Positions 1-7,833 of a stretch of DNA of 64,000 bases are shown piece after piece; position 1 is the stretch's first letter; each line of letters begins with the position of its first letter. A program made the position numbers and the translations under genes. The notes below the pieces were generated by a model that ran no database searches, was not told the origin of the DNA, and saw nothing but the letters and a program-made list of their open reading frames with translations. This DNA is from CAIXSC01 sp046349915. Its GTDB lineage: Bacteria > Planctomycetota > Planctomycetia > Pirellulales > Pirellulaceae. Location of the stretch: positions 62,001 to 126,000 of the forward strand of contig JAXMBL010000010.1 in NCBI GenBank assembly GCA_046349915.1, read 5' to 3'.

Positions 1-305
1 CCACGGAACTTGCCAAGGAATGGCGCACCGACCGCGCTTTGCGGCGCCTCGAAGCGCTCTTAGCGGTGGCCGACGAACGTCATACGTTGTTGGTCAGTGG
101 CACGGGCGATGTAATTCAACCAAACGACGGCATCCTGGGAATTGGGTCGGGCGGCCACTACGCGGTGGCGTCGGCCCGAGCACTCGCTCGACATTCTCAG
201 CTTAGCGCCGGCGAAATCGTGCGGGCATCGTTGACGATTGCCGGCGAGCTGTGCATTTATACGAACACGCAGATCGTGGTGGAGGAATTGGCGTGTCGGA
301 CTTGA
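1..305 (+). CDS. hslV: ATP-dependent protease proteolytic subunit HslV (C-terminal part)
   Basis: The reading frame is open from the first base of the window, so the N-terminus lies outside it. The visible ~100 residues match the end of HslV, the threonine-peptidase ring of the HslVU (ClpQY) cytoplasmic protease. They include TELAKEWRTDR, the LLVSGTGDVIQP segment, DGILGIGSGGHYA with the conserved GSGG, and an ending close to AGELCIYTN. The catalytic N-terminal Thr is not visible. The stop at 303-305 overlaps the start of hslU by 13 bases, which points to translational coupling of the peptidase and its unfoldase. The last few residues after CIYTN are variable in the family. The family call is secure. 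Confidence 0.95.
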   Translation, partial: TELAKEWRTDRALRRLEALLAVADERHTLLVSGTGDVIQPNDGILGIGSGGHYAVASARALARHSQLSAGEIVRASLTIAGELCIYTNTQIVVEELACRT

Positions 306-1702
306 CTTCGTTGCCGCTCGACCTGGGAGCCAAGGCGGCGCCCGACGAATCGCGCCAAGCCTCCCCCGGTTCCACTCGCCAATTGACTCCGCGCGAAATC
401 GTCGTCGAACTCGACCGATACATCGTTGGTCAGCACGGTGCGAAGCGAGCGGTGGCGATCGCGGTGCGGAATCGCTGGCGCCGGCAGCAACTGAAGGACG
501 AAATGCGCCAAGAGGTTGCGCCCAAGAATATCCTCATGATCGGTCCGACGGGCGTCGGCAAGACCGAAATCGCCCGGCGACTCGCCAAACTGACCGGCGC
601 TCCCTTCATCAAGGTTGAAGCGACGAAGTACACCGAGGTCGGATACTACGGTCGCGACGTCGAGAGCATGGTGCGGGAACTGGTCGAGAACGCAATTGGA
701 CTGGTGAGACAGTCCGAGCGGTTAAAGGTGGAAGAAGCGGCGAAGGAGCGGGTGGAAGAGCGGTTGCTGGATCTACTCAGTTCCGACGCAACGAATGACT
801 CGGAGGATGCCGCGGAATTTCGTGAGCGGCGGCATCAAGTTCGCGAGCGTTCTCGCGAGATGTTGAACGCCGGCAAACTCGAGGAAGAGCGAGTCGAACT
901 GCGGGTGGAGTCGAAGGCGACGCCGGTGTTGGTCGGCGGCATGGGACTCGACCATATGGAAGTCGACATTCAAGGGATGTTCGAAAAGATCTTGCCGAAG
1001 AATTCACTGCGACGCTCGGTGACGGTCGCGCAGGCTCGCGAAATCCTGTTTGAACAGGAATGCGACGCGCTGCTGGACCCCGAGAAGATCAATGCATCCG
1101 CCATCGATCTCGCCGAGAACTTAGGCATTATCTTTGTCGACGAGATCGACAAGGTGGTGGCGAGCGAGGGGAAAGGGGCGGACGTGTCGAGGCAAGGGGT
1201 GCAGCGCGACCTGTTGCCCATTGTCGAAGGAACCGCCGTGCAGACTCGCTATGGTTATGTCCGCACCGATCACGTGCTCTTCGTCGCCGCGGGCGCCTTT
1301 CATAAGAACAAACCCAGCGACCTGATGCCCGAGTTGCAGGGACGGTTCCCGATTCGTGTTGAATTACAGGATCTGACGAAAGAGGATTTCATTCGCATCC
1401 TGGCCGAACCAAGAAACGCACTCACTCGTCAATACGCCGCCTTGCTGGCGACCGAGGGAATCCAGCTCGAGTTCACCGCCGACGCCATCGAGGCGCTCGC
1501 GTCGTATGCGTTTCAAGTCAATCGCTCCACGCAAAACATCGGCGCTCGCCGCTTGTACACGATCATGGAGCGTTTGCTGGAAGACTTGAGTTTCACGGCG
1601 CCCGAGCAGGCGGGGGCGAGTCTGCGGATTGACGCTGCCTACGTGCAACAACGACTCGCGGGCGTGGCGGACGATGAGGATCTCAGCAAGTTCATCCTTT
1701 GA
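293..1702 (+). CDS. hslU: ATP-dependent protease ATPase subunit HslU
   Basis: HslU is the AAA+ unfoldase of the HslVU protease; it unfolds substrates and feeds them into HslV. The start chosen is GTG 293, preceded by GGAGG at 281-285 with good spacing; this gives 469 residues. A longer frame back to 251 would run deep inside hslV. Visible features are LTPREIVVELDRYIVGQ near residues 31-47, Walker A GPTGVGKT at 84-91, the EVGYYGRDVES pore region, a charged I-domain, Walker B IIFVDEIDK, and the C-terminal DLSKFIL tail that docks into HslV. The length is close to the family norm of about 440-470. It is the second gene of an hslV-hslU-transferase cluster. Confidence 0.97.
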   Translation: MSDLTSLPLDLGAKAAPDESRQASPGSTRQLTPREIVVELDRYIVGQHGAKRAVAIAVRNRWRRQQLKDEMRQEVAPKNILMIGPTGVGKTEIARRLAKLTGAPFIKVEATKYTEVGYYGRDVESMVRELVENAIGLVRQSERLKVEEAAKERVEERLLDLLSSDATNDSEDAAEFRERRHQVRERSREMLNAGKLEEERVELRVESKATPVLVGGMGLDHMEVDIQGMFEKILPKNSLRRSVTVAQAREILFEQECDALLDPEKINASAIDLAENLGIIFVDEIDKVVASEGKGADVSRQGVQRDLLPIVEGTAVQTRYGYVRTDHVLFVAAGAFHKNKPSDLMPELQGRFPIRVELQDLTKEDFIRILAEPRNALTRQYAALLATEGIQLEFTADAIEALASYAFQVNRSTQNIGARRLYTIMERLLEDLSFTAPEQAGASLRIDAAYVQQRLAGVADDEDLSKFIL

Positions 1703-1716
1703 CGGCGTCGGCCTCG

Positions 1717-2460
1717 ATGGAACCAAGATCACTGCCTGAATCGTATCGCTTTACGGCGCCGCCCGAGCAATGCGGGTATCTGCCTGATCGTCAGTCGACC
1801 ATGGAGTATCGTTGGTTCGACGATTTAACGGACGAAGACTACGCTTGGTTGCTGGACCGAGGTTGGCGACGATTCGGCGAGTTGGTCTTCCGCCCCAATT
1901 GCAAGGGGTGCCAGGAGTGTCGCGGCATTCGTCTGGATGTTAGTGAATTCCAACCGAGTCGCAGCCACCGCCGTACGTTGAAACGGAATGAAGATGTGCG
2001 AGTGGAATTCGCGCCGGCGGAAGCCTCCGCAGATCACCTGCGGATTTACAACGCCTACCATGCCGACATGCATACTCGGCGCGGCTGGCCGTTGCATCTG
2101 ACCGACTGGTCCGACTATCACCAGTCGTTCTTGAGCGGAGAGCGGTCGTTTGGGTACGAGTTTCGCTACTACAGGGAACATCAACTGATAGGCGTCGCGC
2201 TGTGCGATGTCGTGCCCGAGATGTTGTCGGCCGTTTACTTTTTTCATGATCCCGTCTGGCGGCCCGACGGTCCTGGGATCTTCTCGGTTTTGCAGCATGT
2301 GCGAATGGCTCGCGAGACGGGACGACGTTGGGTGCAGTTAGGCTATTGGGTCCCCGATTGCCCGTCGATGCGGTACAAGGCGCAGTTCCAACCGCATGAA
2401 ATCCTGGAGATCCTGCCTCCCGATAACGCCGATCCTCAATGGCGGAAAGTCGCCGACTAA
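1717..2460 (+). CDS. bpt: Ate1/Bpt-family aminoacyl-tRNA-protein transferase
   Basis: This is a 247-residue protein of the arginyl/leucyl-tRNA-protein transferase family, which adds Leu or Arg to the N-termini of proteins with acidic or oxidised N-terminal residues and marks them for degradation. Supporting motifs are CGYLPDRQSTMEYRW, the Cys cluster FRPNCKGCQECRGIR, SRSHRRTLKRN, the central FGYEFRYY region, and a C-terminal YWVPDCPSMRYKAQFQPHE. The length matches bacterial Bpt (about 235-255). ATG 1717 is taken as start; TTG 1699 would overlap the hslU stop by four bases and is possible. Whether it transfers Leu or Arg cannot be read from sequence. Grouping with HslVU suggests a shared role in protein turnover. 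Confidence 0.9.
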   Translation: MEPRSLPESYRFTAPPEQCGYLPDRQSTMEYRWFDDLTDEDYAWLLDRGWRRFGELVFRPNCKGCQECRGIRLDVSEFQPSRSHRRTLKRNEDVRVEFAPAEASADHLRIYNAYHADMHTRRGWPLHLTDWSDYHQSFLSGERSFGYEFRYYREHQLIGVALCDVVPEMLSAVYFFHDPVWRPDGPGIFSVLQHVRMARETGRRWVQLGYWVPDCPSMRYKAQFQPHEILEILPPDNADPQWRKVAD

Positions 2461-2479
2461 TTAGACAGCGCCAAAATCG

Positions 2480-2553
2480 CATAGTCGTGGATCGCTCCGC
2501 GATCCAACGTTTGGACGCTGAGGCGTTGGATCGCGGAGCGATCCACGACTATG
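2480..2553. repeat. Perfect 30-bp inverted repeat (GATCG-type palindrome)
   Basis: The arms 2480-2509 and 2524-2553 are exact reverse complements around a 14-base loop. Each arm contains its own small hairpin, GGATCGC-TCC-GCGATCC. It starts 20 bases after the bpt stop and could terminate that operon, although no T-run follows. Related copies are at 27619-27644 (one arm) and 31734-31800 (both arms, imperfect). Confidence 0.9.
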
Positions 2554-2594
2554 GCAAGAACGCGCCTTTTCCAATCTAAACCGAACTGAAAAAC

Positions 2595-2623
2595 TTGACG
2601 CCCGTCGCGCGCGGCGGTAACAT
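2595..2623 (+). promoter_or_regulatory. Sigma70-like promoter of the blaI operon
   Basis: TTGACG at 2595-2600 and TAACAT at 2618-2623 are separated by exactly 17 bases. The -35 box matches the consensus at five of six positions and the -10 box at four of six. It lies 43 bases upstream of the GTG start of the BlaI-type repressor gene, and a palindromic operator overlaps its 3' edge. This is inferred from sequence only. Confidence 0.65.
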
Positions 2624-2640
2624 CTCGACACGTGTAGAGA
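2623..2640. promoter_or_regulatory. Candidate BlaI-type operator
   Basis: An 18-bp near-perfect dyad is centred on ACACGTGT. The core GACACGTGTA (2627-2636) differs by one base from the known BlaI/MecI/CopY core TACANNTGTA. It begins in the -10 box and covers the expected transcription start, the position expected for autorepression. The left half ACATCTCGACA recurs 20 bases downstream at 2640-2650, so a second dimer may bind there. Confidence 0.6.
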
Positions 2641-2665
2641 CATCTCGACATGGAGAACGACTCGA

Positions 2666-3049
2666 GTGGCACGAACTCCCGCGGAACTTGGCAAATCCGA
2701 ATGGACGTTGATGGAGTCGCTTTGGGAGCGGGGCGCGGGGACGGCGACCGACCTGCAACGAGCGCTCGAACCCAGTCAAGGCTGGGCCTACAGCACCGTC
2801 AAAACCATGCTCGATCGACTCGTCGACAAAGGCTTCGTGAAAGCTCGCCGCGTCGGCAACGTCTATGAGTACTCCCCGCGAGTGAAGCGGGAGTCGGTGG
2901 TCAGTCGCGTGATGGAAGATGTCGTCGGCCGCATGCTGGAAGGGTCGGTCGCCGCCTTCGTCGACCGGTTGCTGGAAGACCGCAAACTCTCGCACAAGGA
3001 AGTCACGGAGTTGCGGGAAATACTCGCGAAACATCGCGAGGAGGAGTAG
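2666..3049 (+). CDS. BlaI/MecI/CopY-family transcriptional repressor
   Basis: This 127-residue winged-helix protein represses by binding DNA as a dimer and is released by proteolysis, usually by a partner M56 metalloprotease. The family pattern is clear: LGKSEWTLMESLWERG near the start, the recognition segment WAYSTVKTMLDRLVDKGFVKARRVGNVYEYSP, and a helical dimerisation tail ending in ELREILAKHREEE. It starts at GTG 2666. The gene is the first of a three-gene unit and is followed after only four bases by the M56 protease gene. The candidate operator at 2623-2640 predicts autoregulation. It could control beta-lactam, metal or envelope-stress responses; the sequence does not decide which. Confidence 0.93.
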   Translation: MARTPAELGKSEWTLMESLWERGAGTATDLQRALEPSQGWAYSTVKTMLDRLVDKGFVKARRVGNVYEYSPRVKRESVVSRVMEDVVGRMLEGSVAAFVDRLLEDRKLSHKEVTELREILAKHREEE

Positions 3050-3053
3050 TCGC

Positions 3054-4715
3054 GTGGAAACAACCATGAGCGATATATTCCCCAGTGTACTCACTTCCGT
3101 CGCATCAACTTGGTCCGAGTGGATGCTCGCCATGTCATGGCAAGTGACAGTCGTGGCCTTGGCCATTGCCTTGATCGCGTTGCTGGGCCGTCGCTGGCCC
3201 GCTCGTTTTCGTTACTCGCTCTGGCTGATTGTGCTCGTGAAACTGGCGCTGCCTCCCTCGTTCGCGGCGCCGACTGGGTTTGGTTGGTGGCTACGCGAAG
3301 GTACGGATCAGGTCGCGACCAACGAGCCCAACGTTCCCTCCACGGAACTTGTCGATCCAGCGTTCCAAGACGCCAGCCAGTTTGCGCCGATGCGCGAGGG
3401 CGAAAGGAGCGGCACTTCAACTGCGCACTCATCCACATCCCGTTCGGCGACCACTAATCCGTCTTCGCTGGCGGTGAATGCCGCTTCAGAACGAGCCGGC
3501 TGGGCGGTGGCGCTGCTGATCGCCTGGAGCGCCTTTGTCGCTGCTCGCCTGGCACTCTTGATTCACGCGGCGATTCAGGTTCGCTCGTGGGTGACTCGAG
3601 CGCTGCCTATTCGCTCGCCTCGCATGCGAGTGCTGTTGGAGTCGGCGCGAACGAAGGTAGGTTGGCGCGGCGCTGTCGATCTGCGGAATTCGGAATCGTG
3701 CGTGACGCCGCTGGTCGTTGGTTATTGGCGACCAACGATCCTGCTGCCGAGCACCGTGCTGGAACGCCTGGACGACGCGGAACTCGAGTCAGTCTTGGCT
3801 CATGAGCTGGTGCATCTCCGACGCCGCGATTCCTGGGTGCGGTTGGCGACCGCCGTCGCGCGGACGCTGTACTTTTTTCATCCGGTCGCGTGGTGGCTCG
3901 GTCGTGAACTGGATCGGTTGAGGGAGGATGCGTGCGACGAGTCGACGGTGGCTGCGTTGCGAGGAAAGCGGCATGCTTACGGTTCGGCCTTGGTGAAGAC
4001 GGCCGAACTATTGGGCTACGACGCACCTCACTTGGCGCTCACCGCGCTCGATCGCCGTTTTCCCGTGAAAGAGCGGTTGTTGCGAGTGCTCGATCCCGAC
4101 CTGCCTTGGCTGCCCCCCGGACGACTCGCCCGCGTTAGTCGCTGGGCCGCCTTCGGCTGCATCACTCTCGTGTTACTCCCTGCGGGCGCTCCGCGGCTCG
4201 CGAAACAGGCCAACGCCGAGTGGGATGGGATGACAGCCGCCACGGCCTTATCAGAGAAGAGCGTGGTGGGAGAGGATCGACAACTCGCGGAAAAAAGCGT
4301 CGCCAATACGCTGGTCAGGGAATCGCCCGTAATCCATGCGTATGTTCCCCTCTCGGACAACTTTTCTCGCGACTTAGTCGCGCGATTGCGAGATCCAAGA
4401 ACTCGTCATGCCGCGATGGAGTCCCTGGTGAAGGAAGGTGCGGCAGTGGAGCGCGCACTGTGGCCCGCGACGATTGAGGACGAGCCAGCGGTGCGACGCA
4501 GCGCTTACGAGGTGTTGGAAGCGGTGGCGACCGTCGAATCGTTGGAGTGGTTGGAGCGTCGCTACCTGATCGAGTCCGGCGCCGAGCAAGCGGCGGCCAA
4601 GAGAGCGCTCGATGCTGTCTGGCGACGAATCAGGCAGACCGTGCCGATGGAGCGTGATCATCGCGAACCGGTGAGGATCTTCGAGTCAACGCCGGCGGAT
4701 CAAGACGATTTTTAG
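3054..4715 (+). CDS. M56-family membrane metalloprotease (BlaR1-like sensor)
   Basis: In characterised relatives, M56 proteases sense a signal across the membrane and cleave the partner BlaI-type repressor. GTG 3054 is chosen because it follows GGAGGAG at good spacing; ATG 3066 is an alternative. The 553-residue product has membrane segments near 25-45, 55-78, 148-170 and around 360-380. The zinc motif HELVH is at 250-254, with a further acidic ligand region REDACDE at about 290-296. BlaR1 and MecR1 carry a penicillin-binding domain after the last membrane helix. Here the C-terminal ~150 residues instead look helical and HEAT-like (RHAAMESLVKEG, VRRSAYEVLEAV), so the signal is probably not a beta-lactam. 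Confidence 0.9.
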   Translation: METTMSDIFPSVLTSVASTWSEWMLAMSWQVTVVALAIALIALLGRRWPARFRYSLWLIVLVKLALPPSFAAPTGFGWWLREGTDQVATNEPNVPSTELVDPAFQDASQFAPMREGERSGTSTAHSSTSRSATTNPSSLAVNAASERAGWAVALLIAWSAFVAARLALLIHAAIQVRSWVTRALPIRSPRMRVLLESARTKVGWRGAVDLRNSESCVTPLVVGYWRPTILLPSTVLERLDDAELESVLAHELVHLRRRDSWVRLATAVARTLYFFHPVAWWLGRELDRLREDACDESTVAALRGKRHAYGSALVKTAELLGYDAPHLALTALDRRFPVKERLLRVLDPDLPWLPPGRLARVSRWAAFGCITLVLLPAGAPRLAKQANAEWDGMTAATALSEKSVVGEDRQLAEKSVANTLVRESPVIHAYVPLSDNFSRDLVARLRDPRTRHAAMESLVKEGAAVERALWPATIEDEPAVRRSAYEVLEAVATVESLEWLERRYLIESGAEQAAAKRALDAVWRRIRQTVPMERDHREPVRIFESTPADQDDF

Positions 4716-4739
4716 TGGTTGTTCAACGAGGGCGGAAAG

Positions 4740-6464
4740 ATGCGAGCTGTTGAATCAAGGTCGTTCTCCGTTGCTGCTCGATGGATTCCTCGAGTGCTCC
4801 GAGCAAGCGTATCCATCATGGCCGCCTTTTCGGCGTTTCTTGTTCTTGGTCCAACGGGTCTGGGCCAGGAATTGCGTTATGGAGGCAAGAGTGGTCAGCA
4901 GTTCGCTTACCAAATCGATGTGACCGTCGAGGCGGGCTCGACGACGGTGAAATTCCAAGGAGTCGCTCGGTACACGATCGATGGAGTCGCCGATGATCAA
5001 TTGCGGCTGACTTATCGCGGTGGTCTTCACGAAACAAAAGTAACGAAACCCGAAGCAGGAATCGCCCCGTTTGGACCGCCGGGATTTGGCGGACCGCGTC
5101 GACGCTTAGGCCCTCGCATTCCGTCGTTTCCCGATCCCTTTTCACGCCCCGCGTTCGCCGGCAAGACTCAGACGACCAATCGAATCGTGATGTCGCCGCG
5201 CGGCGCCGTGTTGGCGATGGAAGGAGATTCGCAACTCCCGTACTTGCTGGGCAATGTTTCGCTCATGCCGTTTGGTCCATTGCCCGAAGCGGGTCAGAAG
5301 GAGTGGGTCGTCGACTCGGGTATTTCAATCACGGAGAAGGCCGAGAGCAGCCGCCGTCCCTTTGGTCCCTTCGGGGCCTTCGGCCAAGACGATCCGATGT
5401 CGGTGCAAGCGGGTCGCGAGACCACTCGCTATGTCATCCAGAAACAGGAAGCGAACCAAGTTGTGGTGCGCAAGTCGTACCAACTGTCGACTCCCAAGAC
5501 CGAGAATAAACCAGCCTTTGATCTCACCGGATCAGGCGATTGGATCTTCGACACGACTCAGCAACTTCCTCTCTCGTTGGACTTTTCGCAGAAGCTAGTG
5601 ATTCATCAGGATAATACCGACCTCACCATACCCATCTCGATCAAGATCAAGCTCCTCACGGCGGAAGAGATCGCGAAGCTCGAAGCGGAGGCGAAACGGA
5701 AGCTGGAAGAACATCAGCAACTGCTGGCGGAACAACAGCGGATGCGCGAGGCGCCTTTGACCACCGAGGAGAAGAACACCGCGATCGCGGGCCTTCAATC
5801 CGAGGACCCCACGCAGGTGCTGGCAGCGCTCCAGAGGCTCCGTGGTCGAACTCCCAAGGACCCCGATCCCGAAGTGGTCGCGGCCATTCGTCAGCAATTG
5901 GACAATCGCAACAAGAAGATCCAAGCGGATGCGCAAGAGACGCTGGCGAATTGGTCTCCTGAGTACAAAGAGCGTTTGGAACTGAACAAAGCATACGCGG
6001 GACACATGCCGGTAAAGTCGACCACGCGCGGACTGGAGGGCGCACCGCCGCTCTACATCGGCCAAATTGTTCAGGCTCACCTGAATCATGCGTTCTGGTA
6101 TCCCGTCGAGATACTCGACTTCCTGAAAGACGGCCGAGTAATGGTGAGGACTCGCGGGGTCGGAGCTCGCGAACAGACGGTTTCTCGAGCCGATTTGCAA
6201 TTGGCGCCTGACGAAGTGGATCAGCCGGAGCGGCCCGCCGACATGCCAGTGGCAAACGCCAATCGTGGTCCAAGAACATGGACCAATCATACGGGCGAAC
6301 ATAAGACGGAAGCGACCTTCGTCGCCTTCGAGGAGGGCAAGGTGCGATTGCGTCGCGGAGACGGCAAGGAAGTTTCCGTCCCGTTGGACAAGTTAAGTAA
6401 GGAAGATCAGAAGTACGTCGAGGAACTACGCAAAGCGCCGACGGTTGAGAATCCGTTCCAATAG
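4740..6464 (+). CDS. Secreted protein with C-terminal SHD1 domain
   Basis: This is a 574-residue exported protein of unknown function. ATG 4740 follows GGGCGGA; a TTG at 4719 would extend it without need. An N-terminal hydrophobic stretch (about residues 10-40, ending near LGQ) looks like a signal peptide. Next come a beta-rich region to about 300, a charged coiled coil (EEIAKLEAEAKRKLEEHQQ), a helical repeat-like section, and a Tudor/SH3-like stretch around PPLYIGQIVQAHLNHAFWYP. The final ~50 residues (TWTNHTGEHKTEATFVAFEEG... PLDKLSKEDQ) match the SLA1 homology domain 1, common in planctomycete surface proteins. It follows the M56 gene by 24 bases and is probably in the same BlaI-controlled operon, possibly as its target. 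Confidence 0.75.
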   Translation: MRAVESRSFSVAARWIPRVLRASVSIMAAFSAFLVLGPTGLGQELRYGGKSGQQFAYQIDVTVEAGSTTVKFQGVARYTIDGVADDQLRLTYRGGLHETKVTKPEAGIAPFGPPGFGGPRRRLGPRIPSFPDPFSRPAFAGKTQTTNRIVMSPRGAVLAMEGDSQLPYLLGNVSLMPFGPLPEAGQKEWVVDSGISITEKAESSRRPFGPFGAFGQDDPMSVQAGRETTRYVIQKQEANQVVVRKSYQLSTPKTENKPAFDLTGSGDWIFDTTQQLPLSLDFSQKLVIHQDNTDLTIPISIKIKLLTAEEIAKLEAEAKRKLEEHQQLLAEQQRMREAPLTTEEKNTAIAGLQSEDPTQVLAALQRLRGRTPKDPDPEVVAAIRQQLDNRNKKIQADAQETLANWSPEYKERLELNKAYAGHMPVKSTTRGLEGAPPLYIGQIVQAHLNHAFWYPVEILDFLKDGRVMVRTRGVGAREQTVSRADLQLAPDEVDQPERPADMPVANANRGPRTWTNHTGEHKTEATFVAFEEGKVRLRRGDGKEVSVPLDKLSKEDQKYVEELRKAPTVENPFQ

Positions 6465-6633
6465 AGTAGCCGCGAGACAAACCCAGTCGCGGACCACGCC
6501 CCCCAGCCTCAACCACCCTTTCGTCCGACTCGCGCGATTTGTGGGGTAACCACTCTTGAATTAGCCTAAATGTTGAGTGTTTCGTCCATTTTCCCGAAAC
6601 CTCAAGGTCGGGCAGTATTCTCCTATTAGTGAG

Positions 6634-6709
6634 GATCAGTGAAGATCAGTGTTCCCTTTTCCTTGGCGCAGGGCGGGACGAGTACTGGGAACACTGATCT
6701 TCACTGATC
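6634..6709. repeat. Inverted repeat between convergent genes
   Basis: The arms 6634-6656 and 6687-6709 are perfect 23-bp reverse complements around a 30-base loop. The left arm itself contains the direct repeat GATCAGTG. It lies in the ~290-bp space between the convergent SHD1 and galT genes and may act as a bidirectional terminator. A partial copy of one arm (GGGAACACTGATCTTC) is at 34129-34144. Confidence 0.85.
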
Positions 6710-6756
6710 GAGTTCAATTTCGAGCGAGCAGAAATCGTCGTTCGAATGAAGTCGCC

Positions 6757-7827
6757 TCAGGCAACTTCGCGCAAGACTCGAGCGGCATCCTCGGGGGGGA
6801 CCGCGTTGATGAAATCGCCGCATCCCCATTCAAACGCAGCTTGGTACGACACTCGCGGAATCAATTCCACATGCCAGTGATAGAACGCCGGCTCGCGTAA
6901 CGCAAACGGCGATGTGTGAATCCAGAAGTTGTAACCGGGCGAGCCGGGCAGCCGTTCAACTCGCCCCACCACGTCGCGCAAGATTTCAGTGAAGTCGGCC
7001 AACTGTTCGTCGGACGAGCCGTCGAATTCACCGTGGTGCCGGCGGGGCGCAATCCAAACTTCGTAAGCAAACCGGCTCGCAAAGGGACACCAGGCGACGA
7101 ACGAATCGGTTTGGGCGACCAGCCGCCGTCCATCGCACAGTTCTTCCGCCAACATTTCGCAAAACAGACACTTTCCCACTCGCTGGTGATGAGTTCGCGA
7201 ATACCGCAGTTCGGTCAGCAAATTGGCCGGTATCCACTCGGTGGCAATGATCTGACTGTGTGCGTGCTCCAGCGACGCGCCGCCCGTTATCCCCGAGTTG
7301 CGGAAGGCCAGGGAGTAGGCGAGTCGCGTATCGCACCGATGGGCTCGCAGTCGGTCGCGATAGGCGCGCACTGTGTCGGATGCTTCGGCGACGGTCAAGT
7401 CACGGAATCGCGTGGCATGACGAGGCGACTCGATGACCACCTCGTGTACGCCTCGCCCGGAAGAGTGAGCGAATTGAGCGACCCAGTTGCGTTCGTTCAA
7501 GCTCGCGGACAGGGCGGGGTGTGGGTTTGCGTCTAGAGCACATTCGTCGAGCGGCGGTCGACTGGCGGGAGTGTTATGTGAAAAGTTCGAAAGCTGCTCG
7601 ACGGCAGGGAATTTATTCGGCACCACGCGTACTCGCCATGGCTCTGACGCCTCATCCGGATAAACCGCCAAGGGGGACGGTGTTTCAAATTCTCGACCAG
7701 CGCAAAAAGGGCAAGGGGTCGGCAATCTTTCCGCAGCGGGCAGGCGGAAGTCGTGAGGGCGCAGCGTTCGATCTCGCGGAACCAGGATCCAGCCATCGCT
7801 TAACGGGAGTTTTCGAATCTCCACCAT
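6757..7827 (-). CDS. galT: Galactose-1-phosphate uridylyltransferase family protein
   Basis: GalT moves UMP between UDP-glucose and galactose-1-phosphate in the Leloir pathway. The 356-residue product has the first zinc pair CPFC (C39, C42), the nucleotidylation motif H188-A-H190-S-Q192 where H190 is the expected covalent His, a second CLFC pair near 220, and the late HWHVELIP segment. In classical GalT the motif is HPHGQ; the HAHSQ form occurs in a divergent bacterial and archaeal branch. The true substrate may therefore be another hexose-1-phosphate. It starts six bases after the glgA stop, so the two are almost certainly cotranscribed and concern sugar-nucleotide and glycogen metabolism. 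Confidence 0.88.
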   Translation of the reverse strand: MVEIRKLPLSDGWILVPRDRTLRPHDFRLPAAERLPTPCPFCAGREFETPSPLAVYPDEASEPWRVRVVPNKFPAVEQLSNFSHNTPASRPPLDECALDANPHPALSASLNERNWVAQFAHSSGRGVHEVVIESPRHATRFRDLTVAEASDTVRAYRDRLRAHRCDTRLAYSLAFRNSGITGGASLEHAHSQIIATEWIPANLLTELRYSRTHHQRVGKCLFCEMLAEELCDGRRLVAQTDSFVAWCPFASRFAYEVWIAPRRHHGEFDGSSDEQLADFTEILRDVVGRVERLPGSPGYNFWIHTSPFALREPAFYHWHVELIPRVSYQAAFEWGCGDFINAVPPEDAARVLREVA

Positions 7828-7833
7828 GGTGGC

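Noticed and set aside
5656..6516. 286-residue minus-strand frame across the SHD1 gene
   Set aside because: Composition is Arg/Pro/Ser-rich shadow coding, opposite to a clearly domain-bearing frame.
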